From assembly GCA_013696695.1 (NCBI GenBank), contig JACCYD010000417.1, positions 1 through 9,555 on the forward strand: a DNA stretch of 9,555 nt, written 5' to 3'. This stretch comes from Deltaproteobacteria bacterium (GTDB lineage Bacteria; Myxococcota_A; Polyangia; Haliangiales; Haliangiaceae). Made by a program: the position numbers and the translations under genes. Position 1 is the first letter of the stretch; each line of letters starts with the position of its first letter. The notes beneath the pieces are model-generated. The model was not told the DNA's origin. It ran no database searches and saw only the letters and a program-made list of their open reading frames with translations. This document shows positions 1 to 7,486 of this stretch, one piece after another.

Positions 1-2051
1 GTCAGGAACAGCTCGCGGCACAGCGGCTGGTTGTAGCGGGCGTACGCGACGGAGCGATCCTTCACGATCGGCAGGCCATAGAGCGTGACCTGTTCTTTGG
101 CCATCACTTGCCCCTGCTTTTGCTCCCAGTGCGGATCGGCGTGGCTGCGACGGCACAGCGATCCGCCCGCATGTTCGAGCCAGGCCGGATCGAGCTTCGC
201 GACGGTGCGCGCGAACAGCTGCGACGTCTCGACGAGCTCGGCGGCCATCACCCACGCCGGCGGCTTCCGCGCGAGCGACGACGACGGATGGATGACGAAC
301 CGCGTCTGCCGTGCGCCGAAGTAGTTGCGCCCCTCGGGGTTGTACATCCCGATCTTGCTCAACAGGCCAGGCAACAACGCGCGATGGATCTGCTCGCCGG
401 AGGCCGGCTGCGCACCAGGTTTGAAATTTAGATCCTTGAGAATGCGAACGATCTGATCGTGGATCTCCTCCCACTCGCGCATGCGGTTGTAGTTGAGGAA
501 GTTGTCGTGGCAGATCTTCTGGAGCTGCCGGCGCGAGAGCCGCTTGCGAGCGTCCTGCCAGAACGCCCACAGCTTGAGGTAGGCGACGAAGTCACTGCCC
601 TCCTCTCGAAATTTCCGATGCGCCTCGTCGGCCTTCTGTTGAACGGCCTGCGGGCGATCGCGCGGATCCTGGAGCCCGAGCACGGAGGCGATGATCACGA
701 CCTCGCGCAACGCGTTCTCCTCGCGACCACCGAGGATCATGCGGCCGAGGCGCGGATCGAGCGGCAGGCGACCGAGTTGCTCGCCGATCTGTGTGAGCTG
801 ACCTTCCTCGAGGGCTCCCAGCTCCTCGAGCGTGCGGTAGCCCTCGTTGATCGCGCGCTGCGGAGGCGGATCGAGGAATGGAAACTCCTCGATGTCGCCG
901 AGCCGAAGCGATTTCATCCGCAGGATCACGCCGGCCAGGCCGACGCGCTTGATCTCTGGATCGGTATGCGCCGGACGCGTGACGTAGTCTTGCTCCTCGT
1001 AGAGCCGGAAGCAGACGCCGCTCTGCACGCGGCCGCACCGGCCCTTGCGCTGATCCGCGCTCGCTCGCGAGATGTCCTCGACGAGCAGCTGCGAGACGCC
1101 GGTGCGCACGTCGTACCGGTTGATCCTCGCGAGGCCCGGATCGACGACGTAGACGATGCCGGGGATCGTCAGCGACGTCTCGGCGACGTTGGTCGCGAGC
1201 ACCACGCGCCGTCCAGGTCCGCTGTGGAACACGCGCTGTTGCTCGGCCGCCGATAGCCGCGAGTACAGCGGCAGCACGACCGTGTGAGGGAGAGCGCGCT
1301 GCTCGATCTCGCCTGCGGCCTCGCGGATCTCGCGCTCGCCGGGCAGGAACACCAGGATGTCGCCCCGCGGATCGAGCTCGGTGATCTCGTTGACGGTGTT
1401 GGCCACCAGATCGGCGAGGTCGGCTTCGTCGTCGCTCGGCGGGCGATAAAGCACGTCGACCGGATAGGTGCGGCCCGACACCTGGATCACCGGCGCGTTA
1501 TTGAAGAACGTGGCGAATCGCTCGATCTCGAGCGTCGCGGAGCTGATGATCACGCGGAGGTCGCGGCGGCGCGGAAGCAGCCGCTTCAAGAAGCCAAGCA
1601 AGAAGTCGATGTTCAGGCTGCGCTCGTGCGCCTCGTCGATGATCAGCGTGTCGTACGCGCGGAGCAGCGGATCGCTCTGGATCTCGGCGAGCAAGATGCC
1701 GTCGGTCATGAACTTCACCGACGACGTCGCCTTGATCTTGTCGGTGAAGCGCACCTGGTAGCCGACGACATCGCCGAGTGCGGAATCGAGCTCGTGTGCC
1801 ACGCGCGCCGCGACGCTCGATGCGGCGATCCGGCGAGGTTGCGTGCAGCCGATGCGCGCCTGCGTGCCGCGCCCCATCGCGAAGCAGATCTTCGGCAGCT
1901 GGGTGGTCTTGCCGGATCCGGTCTCGCCCGCGACGATGATGATCTGGTGCTCGTCGATTCCGTTCGCGAGCTCGACGACGTGCGCGGTGATCGGCAGCTC
2001 CTCGGGGAACCGCACGCGCGTGCTCAGAGACACCCCGGGACGAAGGTCCAT
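1..2051 (-). CDS. hrpA: ATP-dependent RNA helicase HrpA, DEAH-box (partial, C-terminal half missing)
   Basis: DEAH-box RNA helicase that couples ATP hydrolysis to RNA or ribonucleoprotein remodelling in the cytoplasm. The frame is open from ATG 2051 to the window edge, giving 683 codons; the E. coli HrpA is about 1300 residues, so roughly the C-terminal half lies outside. Seen in order: Walker A GETGSGKT (residues 42-49), DEAH (139-142), SAT (171-173) and QRKGRCGR (334-341, motif VI). The HA2 and OB-like region follows, then the HrpA-specific stretch containing GLLSKIGMYNPEG and YGLPIVKD. The cysteine-containing QRKGRCGR and these late motifs separate HrpA from HrpB and from eukaryotic-type DEAH proteins. 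The N-terminus is shorter than in E. coli, with about 41 residues before Walker A. No Shine-Dalgarno is visible; the ATG directly follows the TAG of the lipid kinase, so re-initiation is the likely mode of translation. I checked the frame at several points and saw no frameshift. Confidence 0.96.
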   Translation of the reverse strand, partial: MDLRPGVSLSTRVRFPEELPITAHVVELANGIDEHQIIIVAGETGSGKTTQLPKICFAMGRGTQARIGCTQPRRIAASSVAARVAHELDSALGDVVGYQVRFTDKIKATSSVKFMTDGILLAEIQSDPLLRAYDTLIIDEAHERSLNIDFLLGFLKRLLPRRRDLRVIISSATLEIERFATFFNNAPVIQVSGRTYPVDVLYRPPSDDEADLADLVANTVNEITELDPRGDILVFLPGEREIREAAGEIEQRALPHTVVLPLYSRLSAAEQQRVFHSGPGRRVVLATNVAETSLTIPGIVYVVDPGLARINRYDVRTGVSQLLVEDISRASADQRKGRCGRVQSGVCFRLYEEQDYVTRPAHTDPEIKRVGLAGVILRMKSLRLGDIEEFPFLDPPPQRAINEGYRTLEELGALEEGQLTQIGEQLGRLPLDPRLGRMILGGREENALREVVIIASVLGLQDPRDRPQAVQQKADEAHRKFREEGSDFVAYLKLWAFWQDARKRLSRRQLQKICHDNFLNYNRMREWEEIHDQIVRILKDLNFKPGAQPASGEQIHRALLPGLLSKIGMYNPEGRNYFGARQTRFVIHPSSSLARKPPAWVMAAELVETSQLFARTVAKLDPAWLEHAGGSLCRRSHADPHWEQKQGQVMAKEQVTLYGLPIVKDRSVAYARYNQPLCRELFL

Positions 2052-3140
2052 CTAAAGGCCGGTGAGCGAGCTCGCGGCGCTGCGATCCGTATGCGACGGA
2101 TCGACATGCTCGCGCGGCACGATCAGGCGCAGCGCGCGCGGCACGACCTCGACGTAGTAGCGATCGCCGGCCGGCACTTCTTCGCCATCGATCTGCGCGG
2201 CGGGCAGCGGGCCGTTATTGGTGCGAACGACGAGCTCGAACTTCGAACCGGCGAGCGCAGGCTCGTGATCGAAGCCGAGCGACTTGAGATCATCGACGCC
2301 GACCGGGCTAGCGCGCAGGCTGCCGAGCAGCTTGGTGCCGAAATCGCGGCGGCCGGTGACGGGCACCAGCTCGAACTTGCCGTCGTCGGATTCGGCAGCT
2401 TGATCGAAGATCCACTCGCCGCCGAACACCTTGGTGTTCTTGAGGATGACATCCAGGATGTTCTCGAACGGATGGACCTTGCCGTCGATCACGCAGTCGA
2501 GATCGAACTTGACATCGACGACGTAGCTCTCGACGAAGCGGCGCAGCACGGCGCCGGCGTAGACCAGCTGATCGCGATAGATCGCGCCGAGCCCTGGAAT
2601 CTTGCGCACGCTCTCGCGATCGCGATTGCGCGTCTCGAGCGAGGCCGCACCGAGCCCGACCGAGAACGAGTCGAACATCAGATCCTTGTGGATCGTCTGC
2701 ATGTCGCGCTCGATCGAGATCGCGCCGACATCGCACGGCACGGTCACTCCTGCGCTGATCACCTCGACGTTGCGCTCGAGCGAGCTCGGGCCGGCCTCGA
2801 GCCCGAACGACTTGCCCTGATCGTTCGCGGTGCCGGTGGGTAACATCCCCATGACAACGTCGCGGCCGTGCTCCGACGCGAGGATGCCCTTGGCGACCTC
2901 GGCGAACGTGCCATCCCCACCCATGTAGATGACGACCTTGATGCCTTGCTCGACGACTTCCTTGACGCGATCGATGGTGCGGCCCTCGGGCTCCGTCGGT
3001 ACGAACCGGTGCGAGATCTTCGCCTGATCGAGGAGCGCGCGCGCACTCCGGATCCACTCGGCTGCTTTTCCGCTCTGTGCGGTCGGGTTTGCGACGAGCA
3101 CGGCCGGCAGGCCTTGAGTCAGACGGTCGATCCCGGGCAC
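2052..3140 (-). CDS. Diacylglycerol/lipid kinase family protein (YegS/BmrU/DgkB type)
   Basis: A 362-residue member of the DAGK-catalytic-domain family, which phosphorylates diacylglycerol or a related lipid with ATP at the inner membrane face. Seen: the nucleotide-binding opening NPTAQSGKA (residues 18-26), the hallmark GGDGTF (74-79), then LPTGTANDQGKSFGL, and a C-terminal beta-sandwich ending in DGEEVPAGDRYYVEVVP with the usual closing ALRLIVP. The last 20 or so residues are a Ser/Thr-rich tail. The start is GTG 3140: an in-frame TAG lies four codons upstream, and there is no other good start before GGDGTF. A TAGAGT hexamer ends 6 nt before the GTG and there is no Shine-Dalgarno. The exact substrate cannot be read from the sequence; diacylglycerol, sphingosine-like or other lipids are all possible in this family. 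The stop codon touches the hrpA ATG, so the two are probably co-transcribed. Confidence 0.93.
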   Translation of the reverse strand: MPGIDRLTQGLPAVLVANPTAQSGKAAEWIRSARALLDQAKISHRFVPTEPEGRTIDRVKEVVEQGIKVVIYMGGDGTFAEVAKGILASEHGRDVVMGMLPTGTANDQGKSFGLEAGPSSLERNVEVISAGVTVPCDVGAISIERDMQTIHKDLMFDSFSVGLGAASLETRNRDRESVRKIPGLGAIYRDQLVYAGAVLRRFVESYVVDVKFDLDCVIDGKVHPFENILDVILKNTKVFGGEWIFDQAAESDDGKFELVPVTGRRDFGTKLLGSLRASPVGVDDLKSLGFDHEPALAGSKFELVVRTNNGPLPAAQIDGEEVPAGDRYYVEVVPRALRLIVPREHVDPSHTDRSAASSLTGL

Positions 3141-3152
3141 GTCGCAACTCTA
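3141..3152 (-). promoter_or_regulatory. Putative leaderless promoter of the lipid kinase (TAGAGT -10)
   Basis: On the minus strand TAGAGT occupies 3152 to 3147, followed by TGCGAC and then the GTG start at 3140. A -10 element this close places the expected transcription start at or next to the start codon. No TTGACA-like -35 is visible 16-19 nt upstream and no Shine-Dalgarno is present. The same hexamer recurs before 3189 and 8139. Confidence 0.55.
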
Positions 3153-3180
3153 CATTCGAATCGCGGTCGCAGTGTAGAGT
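3147..3180. repeat. 8-bp perfect inverted repeat carrying two divergent -10-like hexamers
   Basis: ACTCTACA (3147-3154) and TGTAGAGT (3173-3180) are perfect inverted copies separated by 18 bp, filling most of the 48-bp gap between the lipid kinase and the acyl-CoA dehydrogenase. Each arm contains TAGAGT pointing at one of the two genes. The repeat may simply be two copies of the same promoter element back to back, or it may also serve as an operator; the sequence alone does not decide. Confidence 0.7.
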
Positions 3181-3188
3181 CCGTCACC
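3175..3188 (+). promoter_or_regulatory. Putative leaderless promoter of the acyl-CoA dehydrogenase (TAGAGT -10)
   Basis: TAGAGT at 3175-3180 lies 8 nt before the GTG at 3189. No ribosome binding site fits in the gap. Where a -35 would be expected (about 3151-3157) there is no TTGACA-like hexamer, and that place overlaps the opposing -10 of the lipid kinase. Confidence 0.5.
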
Positions 3189-4321
<1,133 letters not shown>

Positions 4322-4325
<4 letters not shown>

Positions 4326-4849
4326 TTCGAGGAGCCCGACCCAGGCGGCGCGTGACCTGCGTTCCCTGCGCCGAGCTGGCTCATCATCGCCTTCATCATC
4401 GCCTGCGTGTAGCGCTGCCGTTGCTCCGGCTTGAGGCGGTCCCTGCAGGTCGCGATGTCCGCGGCGGTCTGAAAGCAGCTGACCACGGCCTGGGCCCAGT
4501 TGTCCGTCTCGCACAGCCCCGTGAGCGTGGCCTTGAGCCTCGGGGCGAGCTCGTCCATCAGGTTCTTCGCGTCCGGCGAATTCGCCATCGGTCCGCGAGC
4601 GCGCCGCTTCTCGAGCACGATGTCGACGTCGCGATCGATCGCTGTGGTGCACGCGGCCTTGGTGTCGGGCGCGGGTTCACTCTTGCTGCCGCACCCCAAC
4701 GCGAACACGATCGCGACGACCGCGAGCAGGATTCTTGGCTCGGGCCTCCTCGGGGCTCGCCTCGCTCTCGCATTCTTGGGCTCGAGCTCACGCTCACCCC
4801 TTCCCCTCGCCACCCAACCCCTCCTCGGGGCTCGCCTCGCTCTCGCCAT
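4322..4849 (-). CDS. Putative small lipoprotein with duplicated arginine-rich N-terminus, unknown function
   Basis: I do not recognise the family. The 175-residue product has a hydrophobic segment (about 40-52, ILLAVVAIVFALG) ending at Cys53, a plausible type II signal-peptidase site, followed by a short Ser/Pro/Lys linker. The mature part is mostly helical in composition, with four further cysteines (in ACTTA, LCETD, SCFQ and TCRD) that could form two disulfides in the periplasm. The N-terminal region is unusually long and basic: ARARRAPRR occurs twice, 25 residues apart. Removing one unit would leave a normal 27-residue signal peptide, so the length looks like the result of a duplication. 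ATG 4849 is preferred because TAGTTT ends 6 nt upstream; an internal GTG at codon 13 is the alternative. No Shine-Dalgarno is present. It converges on the acyl-CoA dehydrogenase with a shared CTAG. Confidence 0.72.
4745..4846. repeat. 27-bp direct repeat, copies 75 bp apart, inside the lipoprotein N-terminus
   Basis: Positions 4745-4771 and 4820-4846 are identical over 27 bp, beginning CCTCCTCGGGGCTCGCC and ending GCTCTCGC. The offset of 75 bp is 25 codons, so the reading frame of the minus-strand lipoprotein is kept, giving ARARRAPRR twice. The 48 bp between the copies is not repeated in the window. Confidence 0.85.
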
Positions 4850-4861
4850 GGCCCGAAACTA
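4850..4861 (-). promoter_or_regulatory. Putative leaderless promoter of the 4849 lipoprotein (TAGTTT -10)
   Basis: On the minus strand TAGTTT occupies 4861 to 4856, followed by CGGGCC and the ATG at 4849, a 6-nt gap. There is no Shine-Dalgarno. The hexamer begins one base past the terminator stem of the upstream lipoprotein gene, so its T residues could also serve as the terminator tail; this makes the promoter reading less certain. Confidence 0.45.
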
Positions 4862-4862
4862 C

Positions 4863-4891
4863 AAAGAGCCCGCACATGGTGCGAGCCCTTT
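4863..4891 (-). terminator. Hairpin terminator downstream of the 5374 lipoprotein
   Basis: Read on the minus strand, AAAGGGCTCGCAC (4891-4879), a CAT loop and GTGCGGGCTCTTT (4875-4863) form a 13-bp stem with two G-U pairs and no mismatches. It starts 36 nt after the lipoprotein stop and is followed by the T-containing GTAGTTTC. On the plus strand the two wobble positions become A-C mismatches, so the structure favours minus-strand RNA. The T tract is weak for a classic intrinsic terminator. Confidence 0.65.
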
Positions 4892-4927
4892 GGATCTCCA
4901 AGAATCGGAGAGGTAGAGAAAAGAAGC

Positions 4928-5374
4928 TTACTTCTTCTCTTCTTCCTTCTTCGGCTCTTCCTTCTTGTCGTCCATCTTCGGCTCTTCCTTCTTGTCGCCG
5001 GCCATGTCAGCCGGCTTGTCGCCAGCCGGAGCCGCCGTGTCACCGGCCGGAGCCGGGGCCGCGCCCGCGCCCGCCATCATGAGCTTCGTCATGCACTCGG
5101 TGTACTTGGTCATGATGTCGGCCGACTTCTTGGCCAGGTCCGGATCAGGCTTGTCGTCCTTCGCGGCGCCGGCCGTCTTGGCCATCTCGGTGCCCCACTT
5201 GGACATGTCCTCGTTCACCTTGTCGGCGCACGCCTTGTCCTTACAGTCGCACATCGACTTCTGGAAGCCTTCCATCTTGGCAACGGCTTCACCGGCAGGG
5301 CCGCCCTTCTTCTTGCAGCCTGCGAAGGCGAGAAGCGACATGGCGGCCACGAACGAGATCGTCAGTTTGTTCAT
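4928..5374 (-). CDS. Putative cysteine-containing lipoprotein with Lys/Glu-rich tail, unknown function
   Basis: I do not recognise a named family. The product has 148 residues. MNKLTISF opens a short basic then hydrophobic signal, with a lipobox-like FAGC at 17-20 (Phe at -3 is less usual) followed by KKKGG, so export and lipidation at Cys20 are likely. The mature part has CDCKDKAC (Cys42, 44, 49) and a fourth cysteine at 94 in YTECMTKL, suggesting disulfides or metal binding. From about residue 104 the chain is low-complexity, with Ala/Pro/Gly/Asp runs and then DKKEEPK twice, ending in KKEEEKK. ATG 5374 is chosen because AAGGAG sits 9 nt upstream; the open frame reaches ATG 5440, but that would put about 22 residues before the signal. 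A hairpin terminator follows. The good Shine-Dalgarno sets it apart from its neighbours and suggests strong translation. Confidence 0.8.
   Translation of the reverse strand: MNKLTISFVAAMSLLAFAGCKKKGGPAGEAVAKMEGFQKSMCDCKDKACADKVNEDMSKWGTEMAKTAGAAKDDKPDPDLAKKSADIMTKYTECMTKLMMAGAGAAPAPAGDTAAPAGDKPADMAGDKKEEPKMDDKKEEPKKEEEKK
4949..4997. repeat. 22-bp direct repeat encoding the DKKEEPK tail units
   Basis: CTTCGGCTCTTCCTTCTTGT plus CG occurs at 4949-4970 and again at 4976-4997, an offset of 27 bp or nine codons. On the minus strand it encodes DKKEEPK twice near the C-terminus of the lipoprotein. In-frame repeats of this kind can change copy number by slippage. Confidence 0.8.
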
Positions 5375-5383
5375 CAGTAGTGT

Positions 5384-5389
5384 CTCCTT
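5384..5389 (-). promoter_or_regulatory. Shine-Dalgarno AAGGAG of the lipoprotein
   Basis: AAGGAG on the minus strand (5389 to 5384) lies 9 nt before ATG 5374. It is the only strong Shine-Dalgarno seen before any start in the window, and it decides 5374 over the upstream in-frame ATG at 5440. Confidence 0.85.
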
Positions 5390-5404
5390 GCGAAAGGTTT
5401 TAAG

Positions 5405-5427
5405 GCATCCGCAGAACCGGCGGAAGC
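5405..5427 (-). other. Small hairpin in the lipoprotein leader
   Basis: TCCGC (minus 5424-5420) and GCGGA (5412-5408) pair around a 7-nt loop. A further GC/GC pair lies outside an A-A mismatch. It sits about 31-53 nt upstream of the ATG. The gap 5375-5542 holds this, the Shine-Dalgarno and no promoter I can call with confidence. Confidence 0.35.
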
Positions 5428-5542
5428 AAAGTGATGTCATTCATCGCCTCCGCATTGTCACGGCTCGTGCCCACCTCGTAAGCGAGCGGCGACAATCTCG
5501 CTAATGTTTGAGATCTAACGAAAATCGCCGGGGCAACTCGGT

Positions 5543-7462
5543 TCAGGTCACCAGAAAGCGCTCGTAGGCGGCGAAGTCATACTCGCGGCCCAGGAAGTTT
5601 CGCACCAACTCCGCGGCGTCGCGACTGCCTCCCGGCACCAGCACCTTGTCGCGGTAGGACCGGGTGACCTCCGTCGCCATCAGGCCCGTGGTCTCGAACG
5701 GCGTCAGCAGATCCTTCGCGATCACGAGGGACCATTGGTACGTGTAGTACATCGCCGAGTAGCCGACGAGATGGCCGAACGACGCGTGGAAGCGCGTGCC
5801 CGGCACGTAGGAGAACGGCGTGTAGCGCTTCTGCAGCCGCTGGACTTCGGCGAGCTGATCGAGGGCCTTTGGATCGCTGCGGTGAAAGCCGAGCGAGATC
5901 GCCGCGTAGAAGATCTGCTGCACGGTCGCGGTGCCGAGGCCGAACTTGTCGGCCTTGCGCATCTTCTCCACCAGCGACTCGGGAATCACTTCGCCGGTCT
6001 CGTGATGGCGCGCGAACCGCGCGAGCGTGTCGTGACGCCACGCCCACTCCTCGAACATCTGCGATGGCGCCTCGACGAAATCCCATTCCGTCGCGACGCC
6101 GCTCTGCGTGATCCACTGTTGATGACCGCCGAGCACGTGATGCATCAGATGGCCGAACTCGTGGAACATGGTGACGACGTCGTCGTGCTCCATCAGTGCG
6201 GGGTCATTCCCATCGGGCCGCGGGAAGTTGCAGACCAGCACACCCTCGGGGAGCTGGACGCCGCGCACGCCATCCTTCAGCGGGAACTGAGCCGCGTGCT
6301 TGTACTTGCCCTCGCGCGGATGCATGTCGAGGAAGATCCGGCCGAGGCGGGTTTGATCTTTGTCGCCGCGCATCACGTCGTACGCGAGCACGGTCGGATG
6401 CCAGACGTCAGCGTCGGCGAGTGCGACGTACTTCAGGTCGAAGATCTCCGACGTGATGTCGAGCAGGCCGCGCAACACGCGCTCGTACGGGAAGTACTGC
6501 CGGGTCTCACTCGCATCGACCTGATAGGCATCGCGCTTGACCGCGTTCTCGAGCCACGTCTTCTGCCAGTCGCTGACGGCGGTGGCCGCAGGATCAGTGA
6601 TCTTGAGCTGCCGTAGGAGCTCGGTGTAATCGCGATCGGCGCGCGGGCTCGCGAGCTGCCAGACCTTCTCGATGAACTCGGACGCGCGCGTGCCGCTGCC
6701 GATCATCTTGTCGGCGGTGATGTAATCGGCCCAGTCGGTGAAGCCGAGCAGCCCGGCCTTCTCGGAACGCAGCTGCAGGATCTCGCGTAACACGCGCTCG
6801 TTATCCTGATCGCCGCGACTCCGGAACACGACGTAGAGCTGGCGACGAAGCTCGTCGTTCGTCGCGTACGTCATGAACGGGTTGTAGTCGGGGTAATCGG
6901 TGGTGATCCGGACCTTGCCGTTGGCATCCGGCGGGTGCGACGCGATGAAATCCGGCGGCAGCCCGGCGAGCTGATCGGGCGTGCACTCGATCGAGCGCAC
7001 GTCTTCCGAGATCGTCTTCGAGAACTGCTGCCCGAGCTTGGTGAGCTCCTCGTCGATCTGCTTGAGCCGCGCGCGCGTCTCGGGCGATTTGTCGACGCCC
7101 GCGCGCCGGTAGTCCCGCAGCGTGTGCGAGACGAAGCGCTGGGTGTCGGCATCGGCTCCGGACACATCGACCGCGGCGAGCGCGTCGTACATCTCGCGGT
7201 CGAGCGCGAGATCCGAGTAGAAGCGCGAGACCTCTTGCTCGCACTCGCGCGCGGAGTCCCGGATCGCTTCATCGGGGTGCACTTCCGACATCAACCCGGC
7301 CAGCGCGTTGCTCGCGCTCGCCGAGGTCAGGAGCTGGTTGTAACGACCCAGCGTTTCTTCGATCGTCCTCGGTGCGCGGATGATCTCGGGCCGGATCGCC
7401 TGGGCGCGTCGCAGTCCTTCGAGGCATTCATCTGCAAACCGTTTCGCGGTGACCTGCATCAC
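5543..7462 (-). CDS. M3 family zinc oligopeptidase (thimet oligopeptidase / oligopeptidase A-like)
   Basis: Zinc metallopeptidase of 639 residues that cleaves short peptides in the cytoplasm, typically the late steps of protein turnover. Seen: an N-terminal helical half without a signal peptide, the family motif MHPREGKYKHAAQF, and the zinc site HEFGH (434-438) inside TMFHEFGHLMHH. The third ligand is expected at Glu464 in DFVEAPSQMFEEW, matching the thimet oligopeptidase pattern. A later FHASFGHLVGYSAMYY carries the His and Tyr that contact substrate in this family. The length is slightly below the roughly 680 residues usual for the M3A group. GTG 7462 is taken as start because TACCTT ends 8 nt upstream; ATG 7459, one codon in, is the alternative. 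Only 24 bp separate it from the divergent miaE gene. All catalytic residues are present, so it should be active. Whether it is nearer to OpdA/PrlC or Dcp cannot be settled by eye; it looks nearer the thimet type. Confidence 0.95.
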   Translation of the reverse strand: MMQVTAKRFADECLEGLRRAQAIRPEIIRAPRTIEETLGRYNQLLTSASASNALAGLMSEVHPDEAIRDSARECEQEVSRFYSDLALDREMYDALAAVDVSGADADTQRFVSHTLRDYRRAGVDKSPETRARLKQIDEELTKLGQQFSKTISEDVRSIECTPDQLAGLPPDFIASHPPDANGKVRITTDYPDYNPFMTYATNDELRRQLYVVFRSRGDQDNERVLREILQLRSEKAGLLGFTDWADYITADKMIGSGTRASEFIEKVWQLASPRADRDYTELLRQLKITDPAATAVSDWQKTWLENAVKRDAYQVDASETRQYFPYERVLRGLLDITSEIFDLKYVALADADVWHPTVLAYDVMRGDKDQTRLGRIFLDMHPREGKYKHAAQFPLKDGVRGVQLPEGVLVCNFPRPDGNDPALMEHDDVVTMFHEFGHLMHHVLGGHQQWITQSGVATEWDFVEAPSQMFEEWAWRHDTLARFARHHETGEVIPESLVEKMRKADKFGLGTATVQQIFYAAISLGFHRSDPKALDQLAEVQRLQKRYTPFSYVPGTRFHASFGHLVGYSAMYYTYQWSLVIAKDLLTPFETTGLMATEVTRSYRDKVLVPGGSRDAAELVRNFLGREYDFAAYERFLVT

Positions 7463-7486
7463 GGGGAGTCAAGGTAGCATCACCTC
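7463..7486. promoter_or_regulatory. 24-bp divergent promoter region with overlapping -10-like hexamers
   Basis: The decamer AAGGTAGCAT (7471-7480) holds TAGCAT on the plus strand (7475-7480), 6 nt before the miaE GTG. It also holds TACCTT on the minus strand (7476-7471), 8 nt before the peptidase GTG. The gap is too small for two leaders and no Shine-Dalgarno is evident on either side. Any -35 contacts would fall inside the opposite gene. Confidence 0.5.

Noticed and set aside
459..1256. Plus-strand frame of 265 codons opposite hrpA
   Set aside because: Shadow of the helicase reading frame, which is continuous here and carries motif VI.
1284..2843. Long plus-strand open frame of 519 codons
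   Set aside because: Antisense to the helicase and lipid kinase, whose motifs are intact. The translation is Asp/Arg/Ala-rich with no recognisable domain, as expected from high-GC shadow frames.
2868..3188. N-terminal extension of the acyl-CoA dehydrogenase to an upstream ATG
   Set aside because: It would add 107 non-family residues antisense to the lipid kinase. GTG 3189 gives the normal family length and sits after a TAGAGT box.
5375..5440. Upstream ATG for the cysteine-containing lipoprotein
   Set aside because: It would place 22 residues before the signal peptide, while AAGGAG is correctly spaced for ATG 5374.
5457..5473. Sigma-54-like TGGGCACG on the minus strand upstream of the lipoprotein
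   Set aside because: The -24 half looks tempting but the -12 GC is missing (GTGAC where TTGCA/T is expected).
5481..5502. Possible terminator for the M3 peptidase (AGCGAG / CTCGCT)
   Set aside because: Only a 6-bp stem with a 10-nt loop and no T tract; too weak to call.
5735..6616. Plus-strand frame of 293 codons opposite the M3 peptidase
   Set aside because: The HEFGH zinc site and family motifs are on the minus strand; the plus frame has no domain.
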